Virus record (IMG/VR): IMGVR_UViG_3300024352_000020 | Span: 1 to 64,000 of that record | Direction: 5' to 3' (one strand) | Source: a virus | DNA: 64,000 bases | In this document: piece after piece, positions 1 through 11,200 of the stretch | How positions within the stretch are numbered: the first letter of the stretch is position 1 | Layout of the letters: every line of letters starts with the position of its first letter | Translations under genes and position numbers: made by a program | The notes under the pieces: model-generated | What the model saw: the letters and a program-made list of their open reading frames with translations, nothing else | Database searches by the model: none | What the model was told of the DNA's origin: nothing

Positions 1-353
1 TCATTATTAGAATTTTGTATTTCTCTATATGAATCATAAATCCAATCTTCCATATTATTTACATAATTATTTATTTGTACAACTTTTACATTACTTAAAA
101 GATTTAAACTGTAAATAAAGCCTTTAAATAAATCTATAGCATTTGGTTGCCATTGAGAATAACTAATACTTCCTGTATTGTCTATTATAATAATTATTTC
201 TAATTTTAAATTTTTTGCTATAAGATTTCTGTTTGTTGCTACTGTAGTAGATTTATTATATAAATTTAAAAAAAGTAATTTTAAATCACAAAATGTAATT
301 CTTGCTGTAGTTGGACCGCAACAACCACAACCATCAATTATTTCTATTGACAT
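1..353 (-). CDS. von Willebrand A-like virion protein, 3' end outside window
   Basis: The first 117 codons of a gene are visible, starting at ATG 353 and running off the left edge without a stop. The N-terminus is cysteine-rich (DGCGCCGPT, residues 7-15). A run of five isoleucines (53-57) follows, ending in DNTGS at 58-62. A hydrophobic strand followed by D-x-[ST]-G-S is the signature of the first strand and metal-site (MIDAS) loop of vWA domains; here Thr60 replaces the usual Ser. The family binds protein or glycan ligands through a divalent metal. The gene starts 2 bases past the stop of the upstream tail gene, so it belongs to the tail-tip operon and may be an adhesin on the virion. The remaining MIDAS residues are outside the window, so the domain call is provisional. 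Confidence 0.6.
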   Translation of the reverse strand, partial: MSIEIIDGCGCCGPTTARITFCDLKLLFLNLYNKSTTVATNRNLIAKNLKLEIIIIIDNTGSISYSQWQPNAIDLFKGFIYSLNLLSNVKVVQINNYVNNMEDWIYDSYREIQNSNN

Positions 354-355
354 TA

Positions 356-3300
356 TTAAACGCTCGGCGTTGTCGTGGTTGGGGATAAAGTAGTTGTTTG
401 TGTTTCAGCACCGCTTCCACTAGCAACAACTTCTTTTAAAATTCCATTTTTAAATTTCATAACTTTCTTTTGTATCACCAAACTATTTCCACTACAAGAT
501 ACACTATGTACATAAGGAACATCTTCTGTTTCACCACTAGGATCTATATCTATAGGCAAACCAAACCATGTATTTAAATTAGCGTCAAATAATCCCAATA
601 CATTATTAATTGAATTACTAGTTCTGTCATTCCACTCTCTTCCAGATCCATTAAATATTTTTACTTTAACATATTCATTACCTTTAGTTACTAAACTTTG
701 CAAGTCATTTATATAAATATATCCAGAGCCAAACTCGCCAGCTTTAATAGGGTCATCTTCTGGATCTATATAAAATGTGGCTATACTATTATTTGTCCAA
801 ACACCTCTGGCTTCATCCCAAACTAAATCTACTGGTCCTGTTTTAAATGAATTAGCTTGTTGAACGGTTGATTCTTTATCATCGTTTTCATTTGGATATG
901 GTTCACTAATTCTATCATTAGTAACTTTTGGAACTGCTTGCAATGTATATCTATCAAATCCCCATCCAGATAACATTAAAGGGCCACGCAAAGCAAAAGG
1001 TTTGATATTTTCAGTATCCGCACTTTCTTTCAAGTGACATTGCCCATCATTAAAAGAATTTGCAAATATACTTTGAACATCAGAGTATACATTAAATGGA
1101 TTTAAATTAATTGAATTTAACATAGCCATTTCATTTTCTGGTGCTGTTAAAACCGGCATATATATTTCTTGGGCTTCAAGTGATGCTGGTATATCACCCA
1201 CAGAACCATAATAATTATAAAACGGCCTAATTAAACCATCTAATGACATAGCTGCCATATTTGGTGCTTTTATACCATAATAACCAACTGAAAATCTTGA
1301 TGCATCATCCTGATCGCCTGTTTCAATATTATTTGCAATAACTGGATTACCTTTGTCAGTTATTGAAGCACTGGTTTCTGAAAGAAAATATATATGAGGA
1401 CTTTGCTTTTTTTTGTTAAGTTTGTTTGTCTGTTTTTTTGCACGAACAATAGCATCTCTTCCTGCTCTTGCAGATAAACCAAGTTCAGCTACTGAATAAT
1501 CTGTCTGAGAAGATACTTCTAATATTCTTGATCTAGTATCTTTTAAGCCATCACTAAATGATTTTAACTGATTTATTCTAGTCTGATTTAAAGTTCCAAA
1601 CTTTGGAGAAAATCTTCTAAATCTATATGTAGTTTGAAAACCAGATTTTGAATCAATATTAATGTTAATAGAACTTATAGAAACTCCAACAAACTGCATT
1701 ATATTGCCAAACTCAGTATTAGGTAATCCAGTAACTGTAATATCGCCCTCTTCATTAAATTGCAAAAAACTCAAATTACTAGCAACCTTTTGTTGTCCAT
1801 ATAAATTCATTAACTCTGTACTTCCCCAATTCCAAGGAGTTAAAGAACTATCTAATTCAACTTCAGTTTTTCCTGCACGACCTATAACTGACCAAGGACC
1901 ATAACTTAATAAATAATCTCTTACTGGAATACCAGCTGCAACTGGATTATTGGGTGTATCCATAAATCTAGAAGCTCTGTCTTTAGCACCAATTGGAGTT
2001 TTTAACTTTACTGTTTTTTGACCAGCATCCATGGTGTCTGATTTTAAAACAGCCATCAATGTGTTCCATATTGGATATGGATATTTTTGGAACTCCATTC
2101 CATATGTATATACAGTTAGATCATTAGTTACAAAAGCTGGTGAATTTGTATATGGAATTCCTTGATTTCCTTGGTTAGCTGGAACTGCCAAAACCATTTC
2201 TGCTGCACCATCAGTTGGAACAACATATCCACCTAAATTCCAAGCTACAGAATTAGAAACTGGTTTATCAGATACTAAAAATGGTTTAAATCTAAGGTCG
2301 CTCGCATTAATAAATTTATTGTTTTGAAAACCTCCAGCAAATTGAATTTGTCCAGCTTCAAATTCTGGAAACCAAGCAGAAGAAACTGATTCTCTGCTAA
2401 ATTGCCATTTATTACCTTCATTGCGAACATATATTTGATCACCAATAGAAAAAGCAAAACCCATTTCAGAATATGTTTCATTTAATGCGTCTAATAATAA
2501 AGTTCTGTTTTCTTCGTATTCTGATATACCAGAAACACCGCCTCTTTCAGCAGCAAGAACTTTTCCAAATCCTGTATCACGATGAAGACCATTATTTCCT
2601 GGGTCACCACCCAAAACTAAATATAAATCATATCTAAACTTTTTTAAATATTCATCAAAGTCATTACCATCGTCATTAATTCCAACTTTAGCCTCATGAG
2701 CTATTTCTATTTCAAATAAAGTCGAAACTAAAACTGTAGTGCCTAATAAATAAGCCAGCTTATTATTTTTTATTAATACAGGAACAACATCTGTATAAAC
2801 TTCATAAGTTAACCATTGATCTGATCTTCTAAGCCAACCATTATTTTCTTCTTCAGTAGAAGGTGAAAGTTTTCCATTATTTAATGCTCTTTTATGCAAA
2901 ATAACTTTAGTGGGTTGTCCAAATATTGGATTACCGTTAAAATCTTTTCCGTAATACCTAGAACCTTTATTAGTTAATAAAATTTGTTCTAAGTTTGGAC
3001 CAACTAACATCTTTGAAGTAACATTTTCTTTTGCCAGACTTATTCCTCTACTATAACTAGAAACATTATTTCCAAATCCACTGGTAACTAAATTTTGCAA
3101 TGCTGTTACAGGAAATTGATTATAAGTAGAAACAACTCTTACAGTTATTACAAAACCATTTAATTCTACAAAAAAGTCTAAAGCCAATTGAGAACATACA
3201 CTACTAATCATAGATAATAAATCTGTTTGAAAATCTGGTATAGTTATACCAGTAAAGAATGGTATTTGACTTAAATCTACTGCATATCTAATGCCATTAA

Positions 3301-3796
3301 AAACCATAGGCCCACCATACATAGATGAACCAGAAGCTGGATTATTTGTAAATCTAGCTATAGCAAGACGAACTACATCAAAATACATTCCATTCGCTGT
3401 CATTTTTGAATCTGTAAATCCAAGAGCACCATAAGCATTTAAAACATTTGGTGCTCCAACAGGACCGGGATAATCTTTACAGATGATAGAATAATTAGCC
3501 AATATAAATCTTGGATCTATGATTTTCGCTTCAAATAATGGATATCCACTTTGACTGCCTGTTTGATTAAAGCTTTCTAATACGCCTTGAAAAGAAAAAC
3601 CAGTTGGTAAAGAAAAAATTCCTGGTGTTCCAACAATTGCGGATAAATCAGGTGCAGCATCTGGACTAACACCTAAAGGAATATTGCCTGGATCTGCGAC
3701 AAGATTAAATGTCATCGAGGATTCTTGAGATCCCCAACCACAATCAGATTTAATGCTAGTTACTGAATATCCACCAAATTGTATAGATCCTGACAA
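356..3796 (-). CDS. tail-tip/hub-like structural protein, 1146 aa
   Basis: This large protein is encoded in the tail-tip position, two genes after the tape measure gene's immediate neighbour. Its start is TTG 3796, chosen because an AGGAG Shine-Dalgarno sits 7 bases upstream (3804-3808) and no ATG is near. The N-terminal region (residues 1-110: GWGSQESSMTFNLV, then FSFQGVLESF and FEAKIIDPRFIL) is beta-rich and recalls the hub modules of phage tail tips; that is an impression, not a domain hit. A lysine-rich helical stretch lies about residue 800. The extreme C-terminus ends in a short Thr/Pro tail (TTTLSPTTTTPSV) resembling the linkers of the big fibres. The most likely role is hub or tail-associated protein; a baseplate-like spike is the alternative. 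Confidence 0.5.
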   Translation of the reverse strand: MSGSIQFGGYSVTSIKSDCGWGSQESSMTFNLVADPGNIPLGVSPDAAPDLSAIVGTPGIFSLPTGFSFQGVLESFNQTGSQSGYPLFEAKIIDPRFILANYSIICKDYPGPVGAPNVLNAYGALGFTDSKMTANGMYFDVVRLAIARFTNNPASGSSMYGGPMVFNGIRYAVDLSQIPFFTGITIPDFQTDLLSMISSVCSQLALDFFVELNGFVITVRVVSTYNQFPVTALQNLVTSGFGNNVSSYSRGISLAKENVTSKMLVGPNLEQILLTNKGSRYYGKDFNGNPIFGQPTKVILHKRALNNGKLSPSTEEENNGWLRRSDQWLTYEVYTDVVPVLIKNNKLAYLLGTTVLVSTLFEIEIAHEAKVGINDDGNDFDEYLKKFRYDLYLVLGGDPGNNGLHRDTGFGKVLAAERGGVSGISEYEENRTLLLDALNETYSEMGFAFSIGDQIYVRNEGNKWQFSRESVSSAWFPEFEAGQIQFAGGFQNNKFINASDLRFKPFLVSDKPVSNSVAWNLGGYVVPTDGAAEMVLAVPANQGNQGIPYTNSPAFVTNDLTVYTYGMEFQKYPYPIWNTLMAVLKSDTMDAGQKTVKLKTPIGAKDRASRFMDTPNNPVAAGIPVRDYLLSYGPWSVIGRAGKTEVELDSSLTPWNWGSTELMNLYGQQKVASNLSFLQFNEEGDITVTGLPNTEFGNIMQFVGVSISSININIDSKSGFQTTYRFRRFSPKFGTLNQTRINQLKSFSDGLKDTRSRILEVSSQTDYSVAELGLSARAGRDAIVRAKKQTNKLNKKKQSPHIYFLSETSASITDKGNPVIANNIETGDQDDASRFSVGYYGIKAPNMAAMSLDGLIRPFYNYYGSVGDIPASLEAQEIYMPVLTAPENEMAMLNSINLNPFNVYSDVQSIFANSFNDGQCHLKESADTENIKPFALRGPLMLSGWGFDRYTLQAVPKVTNDRISEPYPNENDDKESTVQQANSFKTGPVDLVWDEARGVWTNNSIATFYIDPEDDPIKAGEFGSGYIYINDLQSLVTKGNEYVKVKIFNGSGREWNDRTSNSINNVLGLFDANLNTWFGLPIDIDPSGETEDVPYVHSVSCSGNSLVIQKKVMKFKNGILKEVVASGSGAETQTTTLSPTTTTPSV

Positions 3797-3806
3797 TTTA
3801 TTACTC

Positions 3807-5312
3807 CTATGTAGCTACTATATATTTTGCTGTAGCCGAATATCTTCCAGATGTATAACTGAAAGAATCCTCAAAAGATGTAAGCGTCGTTAATCCACCA
3901 GCTAAAGCTTGCATTATTCCATAAACAGTAGCTGCATCTGGAGGAATATATCTGTTAGGTTGCTGCCTAATAAAATCTATTTGTACTGTACCCCCTCTTT
4001 CTGGAGCAGAATTAAGTGCTTGAACAACAGGACCAGCAACTCTTCCTAATACTGGAATAACAGCATACTGTCTTGGTGCACCAATATCTACTGGATTAGT
4101 TCTAGTTACAGTAGTATTAAAAGTTATAAAATCTTCAACATTAACTCCAGCTGGCAAAGATCTTTCTTGATATTCATATGCATATGTTATAGTTCCATTG
4201 TTTGTATTAATGCCAACACTTCTGCTGGTAGCTGATCTTTCTGGGTCTGATCCTGGAATGCTATTAGATGAACCGAGTTGAGTTATATAATTTTTAACAC
4301 GATTCATTAAATTTGGTTTAACTTCATTCCACTTTGCTTTTGCGTTATCAATTCTACTATTTGGGTCTGATGTTTTTAAACCTTTTATAGTACCGTTTAT
4401 TTTTGCACTAAAAGGATTTTCTCCGCCAATTGATATATCTACATTAAATTCTTCTGTTGCAGCACTTGTTCCTACTGGATCTGCTGTATTTTGAGTGTCA
4501 TAAAGAATCCATGTTTCAGTAGCAGATACTTTACCACCGCCTTCATCAGAAATAATGCTTACGCCATAGTCATATAGTTTAATATTAGGCCCAAATATAT
4601 TTCCTTTAAAATAAGTATCTAAGTCTTCATTCTCATCTGGACCAAGATCAGTTATTGTATCTCCATCTCCTTTTAATTTTGTTTCTATAGCTTTTTTAGC
4701 TTGGTCATATCCTTCTTTCCATTTATTTTCATTAATATCAAAAAATCTTTTTGCAGAAAGACTAAGTGAGTGAGTTAGCTTAAATGTTCTTCCTGTGTCA
4801 TCACCTTGATCAACTTGCCAACTTTCTTGAATTTGTTTTTCTAAAGCACTTTGAGTAGGTTGTTCACCTATAATTTTTGAACCTATACTAATAACATCAG
4901 CTTCTAATTGAACTGTATAGTCTACATAATCTGACCAAGCACCTTCTTTAAAATCTATAGATCTAAATCTTGGTTTAAATTTGATTACAGATGGGCCACC
5001 ATCCCAACCTTCTACTTCCATCCAACCTGGATCAGTATCTGATTTACCAGCATCTTGTTTAAAAAAATCTAATAACTCGCCCTGCTTTTCTTGTATTTTA
5101 TTCTGTCTTTCATCTGGTTCTATGCCAGTATCTCTGGTTCTTCCCTCAGTACCACTATTCATTAAACCGCCCATATAAGAAAACAACTTGCCAGTAAGAG
5201 TAATGGCAAATGTAGTTCTTAATAGTGAGCCATCTTCTGCATAATCCTTGTTAGTAACTATACTTACTAATGGTGCTGGAACTATAGCTTTATCTTTATA
5301 AATAACTGGCAT
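3807..5312 (-). CDS. tail protein of unknown function, 501 aa
   Basis: The start is ATG 5312 with AGAGGAAG upstream; the stop of the preceding gene is one base away, so the two are probably translationally coupled. I recognise no domain. The protein has an N-terminal beta-rich segment (PLVSIVTNKDYAEDGSLLR), a charged stretch around residues 60-85, a central part with an aromatic SATETWILYDT strand, and a C-terminal IRQQPNRYIPPDAATVYGIM followed by FEDSFSYTSGRYSATAKYIV. No membrane segment is visible. Its place between the LamG-containing tail protein and the hub candidate suggests a distal tail or baseplate component. Confidence 0.5.
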   Translation of the reverse strand: MPVIYKDKAIVPAPLVSIVTNKDYAEDGSLLRTTFAITLTGKLFSYMGGLMNSGTEGRTRDTGIEPDERQNKIQEKQGELLDFFKQDAGKSDTDPGWMEVEGWDGGPSVIKFKPRFRSIDFKEGAWSDYVDYTVQLEADVISIGSKIIGEQPTQSALEKQIQESWQVDQGDDTGRTFKLTHSLSLSAKRFFDINENKWKEGYDQAKKAIETKLKGDGDTITDLGPDENEDLDTYFKGNIFGPNIKLYDYGVSIISDEGGGKVSATETWILYDTQNTADPVGTSAATEEFNVDISIGGENPFSAKINGTIKGLKTSDPNSRIDNAKAKWNEVKPNLMNRVKNYITQLGSSNSIPGSDPERSATSRSVGINTNNGTITYAYEYQERSLPAGVNVEDFITFNTTVTRTNPVDIGAPRQYAVIPVLGRVAGPVVQALNSAPERGGTVQIDFIRQQPNRYIPPDAATVYGIMQALAGGLTTLTSFEDSFSYTSGRYSATAKYIVAT

Positions 5313-5313
5313 T

Positions 5314-8298
5314 TTATCTTCCTCTTACATACATAGTTATGCTACCGTTTTTTACACCTTCGGTAAATGGTATAGCCAAAAAGATATTGTTATTTAACTC
5401 AAGGTTATTAGCTGTATACAGTGTAAAAGGAGTTGCTGTAGAATAAGTGGTATAACCGCTTATATACATAGGTAAGGTTTTATCTAATCCAGGAACTTTT
5501 TCTATAAAAAGATTAATTCCTGAATTTATTGGCATAGCACCAGTAAATGTCTCATCAGTTTTCATACTAAGTGTTAAAGTATTTGATTTTAATTCATAGC
5601 TATTCTTTAAAAACAATGATCTTGATGCATTTGAGCTAGGAAGATCTGACTTTAAAAACATGTTAACATTAGAGCTATATTTAAATGTGTCGTTTATTTT
5701 TATAAACAAGTTCATCACTTTATTAAATACAGTTCCATCTATATACAAACTCTTTCCTGCTATTATTTGAGATATTCCAATTCCGGCAGAATTGATAAAT
5801 AAAGGTAAAGAATTAATTACACTGACTGGTTCTTGAGCTTTTAAAAATAGTGGAATTTTTATATTTCTTGGTTCGCCACTTATATATAAATCTTTAGCAT
5901 TATTAATACTATTATAGCCCCTAACAAATAATGTTCTTGTTGGACTTGAACTTGGATTTAATTGAGTTGAATGACCAGTAACAAATAAGGTTGTATCTAC
6001 ATTAATAGCACCATAAACAAATAATGTTTTAGAGCCAACTATGTCTGGTGGCAATTGAGCAATTAATGCAAGTCCAGGATTCGGATTAGTGTTTATAGCT
6101 GGGGTTTTATAAATATCGTAACCTTTTATAAATAAAGTTGTGCTATTTATAGTTCTTGTATCTTCAACAATAGTAATTGGAGATGTATAAACTTTTAAAT
6201 AAAAAGGAGTATTTTCATTACTTACTGAAACTAAATCCCAATATACATTGTTTAATGCATAAGCTGCTGCTGGCTGTGAACCATAACCAGTTGCTAATCT
6301 AAAAAATGTAAACTTTGCAGTTCCAGATCCAGTTGATGTTAAATCTAAATTTGGATTTCCGCCAACAAGTCTTGCTTTTGAAAATCTTGGTTTTGAAGAT
6401 GTATAAGGATTTGATAATTGTCTATAAATTCCTTCACGCCATGCTATAGAATTTAATCTTGGATCATTACTTACATTAGATTTAATCATAGATGTATAAT
6501 AAACACCGTCTATTTTTGCTGTGTCAAAAAGTTCATATTCTATATCCTCAGACCAAATTGCTGGATCTGACGATCCAACATTTTTTAAGTCAATTAATCC
6601 ATTCGGCAAATCATTGCCTTCAATTTTTACTATAGTGGAAGACTGTGTTAAATAATTATCTATAACAAATTTATTGCTTGCGATTTCTATTGCGTTATTT
6701 GCTATGTCTACAGATTCATTTAAATTAATTGTTACTTCAAAATTAACTGGATACTCATTAACAGTTTCTCTTTTCGCTTGAATGAAAACATCTGACTGAC
6801 CCCATTGAACTGGATAATCATCATTAAATCCAAAATATTGAATTCTATATGGATAATCAAATGTAGTTTTTACAATATCGTTTTTATAATATGTAGTTGA
6901 TATATCAAATATATATTCATAAAAAGGCTCTAAGGTTTGTGCAGTAACCCAATATAAAGGAAATAAATCTGGTTGTTTTGGTTCTGAAGATGTGCTTGGA
7001 CTTATAGCTATATAACTAATGCCGTCATAAAAAACTATATCACGAATTGAATAATTAGAAGAAGATGACCAATCACCTTTCCAAGATGATAAATCAGAAC
7101 TAAAAGAAGAAGAAAAAATCAATCTTATATCAAGTGATTCGCCTGTTGTTAGCGTACTCGATGTAAAATAAATATCTAAAGTGGCTTCTCCATTTACATA
7201 ATTATATGTTGTTCTTGAATTGGTTGGAACAACAGAAATAGATTCTTGAGAAGATGGATTAACTTTTTGCCAAGATAGTATATAATTTAAATTATTTTGA
7301 TATGCTAATTGAGAATCTACATCGTAACATCTAATACCTTCGGCATCCAACAAAGTTATTTTTATAGGTGGTTCTAAAAGAGGCACTTGTTGATAATTTT
7401 TAAGAAAGTAAGCTTGATTAGGAACATTATTTACTTTGATAAATTTTGGAGAAGAATAATTTCTGCCATTACCGTTATTGTATATTTTTGATAATTCTTC
7501 ATCTGGTATATATACATTATAAATTCTTAACTCATCTATGTTTAGATCAAATACAATATCATCATCTATACCTCCAAAATAAAATCTATCAATATAAGCA
7601 TTTAATATTCCTGAATAAGAATAAAATGAATTGTCTATTAAACTTTCAAATTTATAATAAGTAAAACCGTAATATGTGTAAGAAAATTTAACAGGTGAGT
7701 ATTCGCCAAATTTATTTCCATTTAAATAAAACTCTGTTTTGTAATAAATGCCAGCTTGTGCATCAGAAAATTGTTTTTGTCTTATAGTAAATAAATTCCA
7801 AGTGTTAGGCAAACAACTGTTAATACCACTGTTTAATTCTATATCATTTAGTTTAGTTACTTGCCATGACCCATTTTCTAATGGCGTTCCTCTATAATGT
7901 TGTAAAATAACAAGAATAGAGTTATTTTCAGAGTCTTTTTGAATATAAATTGGATAATCTAGTGCTGATCCAGATGAGTATAATCTACCTATAACCGGAG
8001 ATGATATTTCATCTTCCGTTAAGGTTTGAAACCAAAAAGATAATGTATACTCTTGTGCATATGCGTTCTGTTGAGAACCATATGGATTATACAAATAAAA
8101 GCCGAGAGATTGTCTGTCATATCTTGATCTAAAACATCTATTTAAATTAGTTAAGCCATCTTCAAAAGAAAAAGTTGGATCTGTAGTTGGAGATTGATAA
8201 TTATATTGATATGTTCCATTATATGAAAGAACTCTAGATGCTAGAGGACCAGTATTAAATAAATTATCTTCACAAGCAAATCTATCTGTTAGTGCCAT
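5314..8298 (-). CDS. LamG-like tail protein with beta-ladder repeats, 994 aa
   Basis: Three parts are visible. Residues about 25-290 look like a laminin-G/concanavalin-type jelly roll: YTLSFWFQT, a central strand set, and the characteristic ending DELRIYNVYIPDEELSKIYNNG-like segment (LSKIYNNG). These folds often bind glycans. Around 405-450 is a chitin-binding-like (CBM5/12-type) module: SWKGDWSSSSNYS, DIVFYDGISYIAI, and LFPLYW. From about 690 to the end runs a series of roughly 16 short repeats of the form [LIM]-[FY]-[IVL]-x-[GS] (TTLFIKGYD, KTLFVYGAI, TTLFVTGHS, RTLFVRGYN, KDLYISGEP). The start ATG 8298 overlaps the tape-measure stop by one base (TAATG). A distal-tail or receptor-contact role is likely. 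Confidence 0.65.
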   Translation of the reverse strand: MALTDRFACEDNLFNTGPLASRVLSYNGTYQYNYQSPTTDPTFSFEDGLTNLNRCFRSRYDRQSLGFYLYNPYGSQQNAYAQEYTLSFWFQTLTEDEISSPVIGRLYSSGSALDYPIYIQKDSENNSILVILQHYRGTPLENGSWQVTKLNDIELNSGINSCLPNTWNLFTIRQKQFSDAQAGIYYKTEFYLNGNKFGEYSPVKFSYTYYGFTYYKFESLIDNSFYSYSGILNAYIDRFYFGGIDDDIVFDLNIDELRIYNVYIPDEELSKIYNNGNGRNYSSPKFIKVNNVPNQAYFLKNYQQVPLLEPPIKITLLDAEGIRCYDVDSQLAYQNNLNYILSWQKVNPSSQESISVVPTNSRTTYNYVNGEATLDIYFTSSTLTTGESLDIRLIFSSSFSSDLSSWKGDWSSSSNYSIRDIVFYDGISYIAISPSTSSEPKQPDLFPLYWVTAQTLEPFYEYIFDISTTYYKNDIVKTTFDYPYRIQYFGFNDDYPVQWGQSDVFIQAKRETVNEYPVNFEVTINLNESVDIANNAIEIASNKFVIDNYLTQSSTIVKIEGNDLPNGLIDLKNVGSSDPAIWSEDIEYELFDTAKIDGVYYTSMIKSNVSNDPRLNSIAWREGIYRQLSNPYTSSKPRFSKARLVGGNPNLDLTSTGSGTAKFTFFRLATGYGSQPAAAYALNNVYWDLVSVSNENTPFYLKVYTSPITIVEDTRTINSTTLFIKGYDIYKTPAINTNPNPGLALIAQLPPDIVGSKTLFVYGAINVDTTLFVTGHSTQLNPSSSPTRTLFVRGYNSINNAKDLYISGEPRNIKIPLFLKAQEPVSVINSLPLFINSAGIGISQIIAGKSLYIDGTVFNKVMNLFIKINDTFKYSSNVNMFLKSDLPSSNASRSLFLKNSYELKSNTLTLSMKTDETFTGAMPINSGINLFIEKVPGLDKTLPMYISGYTTYSTATPFTLYTANNLELNNNIFLAIPFTEGVKNGSITMYVRGR

Positions 8299-11200
8299 TA
8301 TGCTGTTCCTATATCTCTGAATATATCAGCTTGAGATATCGCTCCGCCAGTAGTACTTTCTAAAGCCTTAACAATTTTAGACATAGTATTAGAAACAACT
8401 GTATTAACTTCACCAGCAAAATTAGGAGAATCTATCTTAATATTAGCATTATTTTCAACGGTTATATTACCATTAATTTCTTCAGGAATATTTATTTTCG
8501 CCAAATCATTAATCGCTGATTGTAACCTAGTTATTGATTCTCCCATAGACTTAATACTACTATCAAATTTATTTACTCCGCCATCAAACATTTTTACAGA
8601 ATCCGAGAAAGACTTTGTATCTATTTGATCTAACTTTTGTGCAGAAGAAGATTTAGTGACTTTATCAAATAACCTATCTCCTCCAGCTATTCCACCGTCA
8701 AAAAATCTTTGTTCATTTATGGCGTTTAAATTGCCATATCCAATTGACTGAGCAGCTTGTGGATTTAATACAAACTCACCAGCACGAAGACGAGCCGGTA
8801 TCATATCTCCATAACTAGCACCATTTACATATCCGCCAAAAGCAAAACCTTTTGGTTTATTTGCTGGATCTAACGAGTTTAAGAAAAATCTTTGATTAAA
8901 ACCCAATCCTTGCTCTTCAGCTTGTCCGGCAGCCTGAAATGCTATGTCCGATCCTGGCAATGCATTAGCCATTTCGTCTGGAGTTAAATCTGGCATAAAT
9001 CCCTTTCCTCTTATAAAATCGCCAGATATTTGCTTGTCCGTTATATCGCCAATAATATTTAGTCTATTTTTATTTTCTCTTCCGGCTGCTTCTTGAATAG
9101 AATCAACATCGCTACGCCTTAAAAAGATGGTTTGCGTTCCTATTTTGTTAAAAACAGTATCATCAAATCCTGTAACTCTTTGGAAATCATCGCTACCATA
9201 AAATCCTTTAATTTTTCTATTTTTCATATAATTAATTATCGATGCTTTTATTTTTTCTGGAATAACTACATTGCCTTTAATTCCAACAATGTCTTTAAAA
9301 TAACTTGGATCTATATCCTTTCTGTCTTTTAAGGCAGCTGGTTTATTCTTTTCATCTGCAAATGCTTTGATTTCAGCAAGATCAAAGTACTTTTCCGCTT
9401 CTTTAAAACTGTCTCCTTTATTTCTTTTTCCAAATCTATCAAGGCTAACTAAACCACTTACAATTCCTGTATATCTCTTTTCTGCATTCACTAATCTTTG
9501 AATATCTCTAGCTTTTTCTATATTTTTTCTAGCTTCTTCTGGGGTTGTTTCAAAATCTTTGGCCATTCCTAAGTCAAGTTTATTATTATCGTTTGTTGGT
9601 AATCTCAACATTAATTTAAATATATCTACTTCTCTATCTATAAGCTGAGGTCTAAACTGACTCCTTCTATCTTTTTCTTGTTTAACAACATTGAATCGTT
9701 CCATAGCTTTTTCATCTTTAACATTGTTAGCTTGTATTGCATCTATATAATCCTTAAAAATATCAAATTCAGTATTAAATTGTTCTGATTTCACTATTCG
9801 TAAATTATCAAAACTCCACGAGTAAATATCAGTTTCCTCAAGTCTGTCTTTCTTTTCCTTGAATTTATTTGCAGCAACAGCTGTTAAGCCAGCTATATTT
9901 AAACCTGATTCAAGTGGATTAAAAGAAAAACCAGCAGCCACATCGCCACCTTCTGCACGATAAATAAGACCTCCATTTGCTCTAAAGCCAGCACCTAACC
10001 TTCTCTTTATGTCTTCCTCTTCTTCTTTTTTAGCCTGTTCTTTTTCTAATTTTTTAAAAGCATCATTTAATAAATCAAACTGATTTTTTTCTAAACCTTT
10101 TCCTCTGTTGCCAAAAGGTGGTTTTTGAGACTGCTCAGTTAATTGTTGCTGCTTTCTTGCTTGATTAGCTATCCATTCTCTTGTAAGTTGATCGCCAACC
10201 TCTTCATTAGTCATTCTTTGTTGACTAGGTGCTTTACCACTAAATAAAGCATTTAATCTATCTTGTTGTTCCTTAGATTGTTCTTGCTCAAGAAATTTTT
10301 TACCGCCTTCAATTAATAATTGAAATTGATCTCTTGTTAATCTTTTATTTTTATCAAGTTCTTTATTTTTAGCTTCTCTTTCATAAAACCCTATTGGCAA
10401 AGAATAAGCTAAATCTCTTCCAATGGTTGGATCATTTGCATACTGTTCTCTTAGTGTATAAGCTCTAAATAAAGGATGAAACGGACTATTTAATATATTT
10501 TGATCTTCTCTAGCTTGGAAGGCTTGTGCTAATAACCCACCACCCTGACGATAAACTACTCCTCCAGCACTCAAACTCTTTAACAACCCCATATTCTTTT
10601 CTGTAGATGCTCTATTAACTACATATGAACCAGCTTCTAAATATTGAAATTCAGTGTCCGTTCCTCTACTTAATGGATGAGATTTTCCACTAGATTTAAC
10701 AATGTTAACTCCACCGCCACCTTTTCTATAATTAATATCATTCAAAAGAGATAGATTGTTTTTAGCAATTTGTGGTGGAATGACTGCTTCGCCTGGCGTA
10801 AGCATGGTTGGAATCATACCTCCGCCATTTCTTAATAAGAGATTATTTCTAAATTTCTCCCGAAATCCATTATCATCAAGGTATTTTAAATAAGATCTAA
10901 GCCTCAAGCGTTCTTTTGAAACAAGATCTTTTTGTTCAAGTTCATTCAAAACATCTATACCACTAACACCGTTATGTCTTTCAGCTAGAAATTCTTTATG
11001 TTCTTTTGATTGTATCCAAGCTTCTTTAAGTTCATAAATCTTGTCATACATTTCTTGTGAGTTTTGCGGAGCTTTCCATTCAAAAACTTCATCAACCTTT
11101 GGCTTTTCTTGTTGAATAGCAGCTGCGTTTGCTTTTTCTTTTGCTAATTCTGGTGGAATTTTAAGTTTAAATGGTTCGGGTGGAACCGAAGGTGTTATCA

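Noticed and set aside
178-393. 71-aa plus-strand frame at the left edge
   Set aside because: It is the antisense of the vWA-like gene start, with hydrophobic low-complexity composition from AT-rich DNA.
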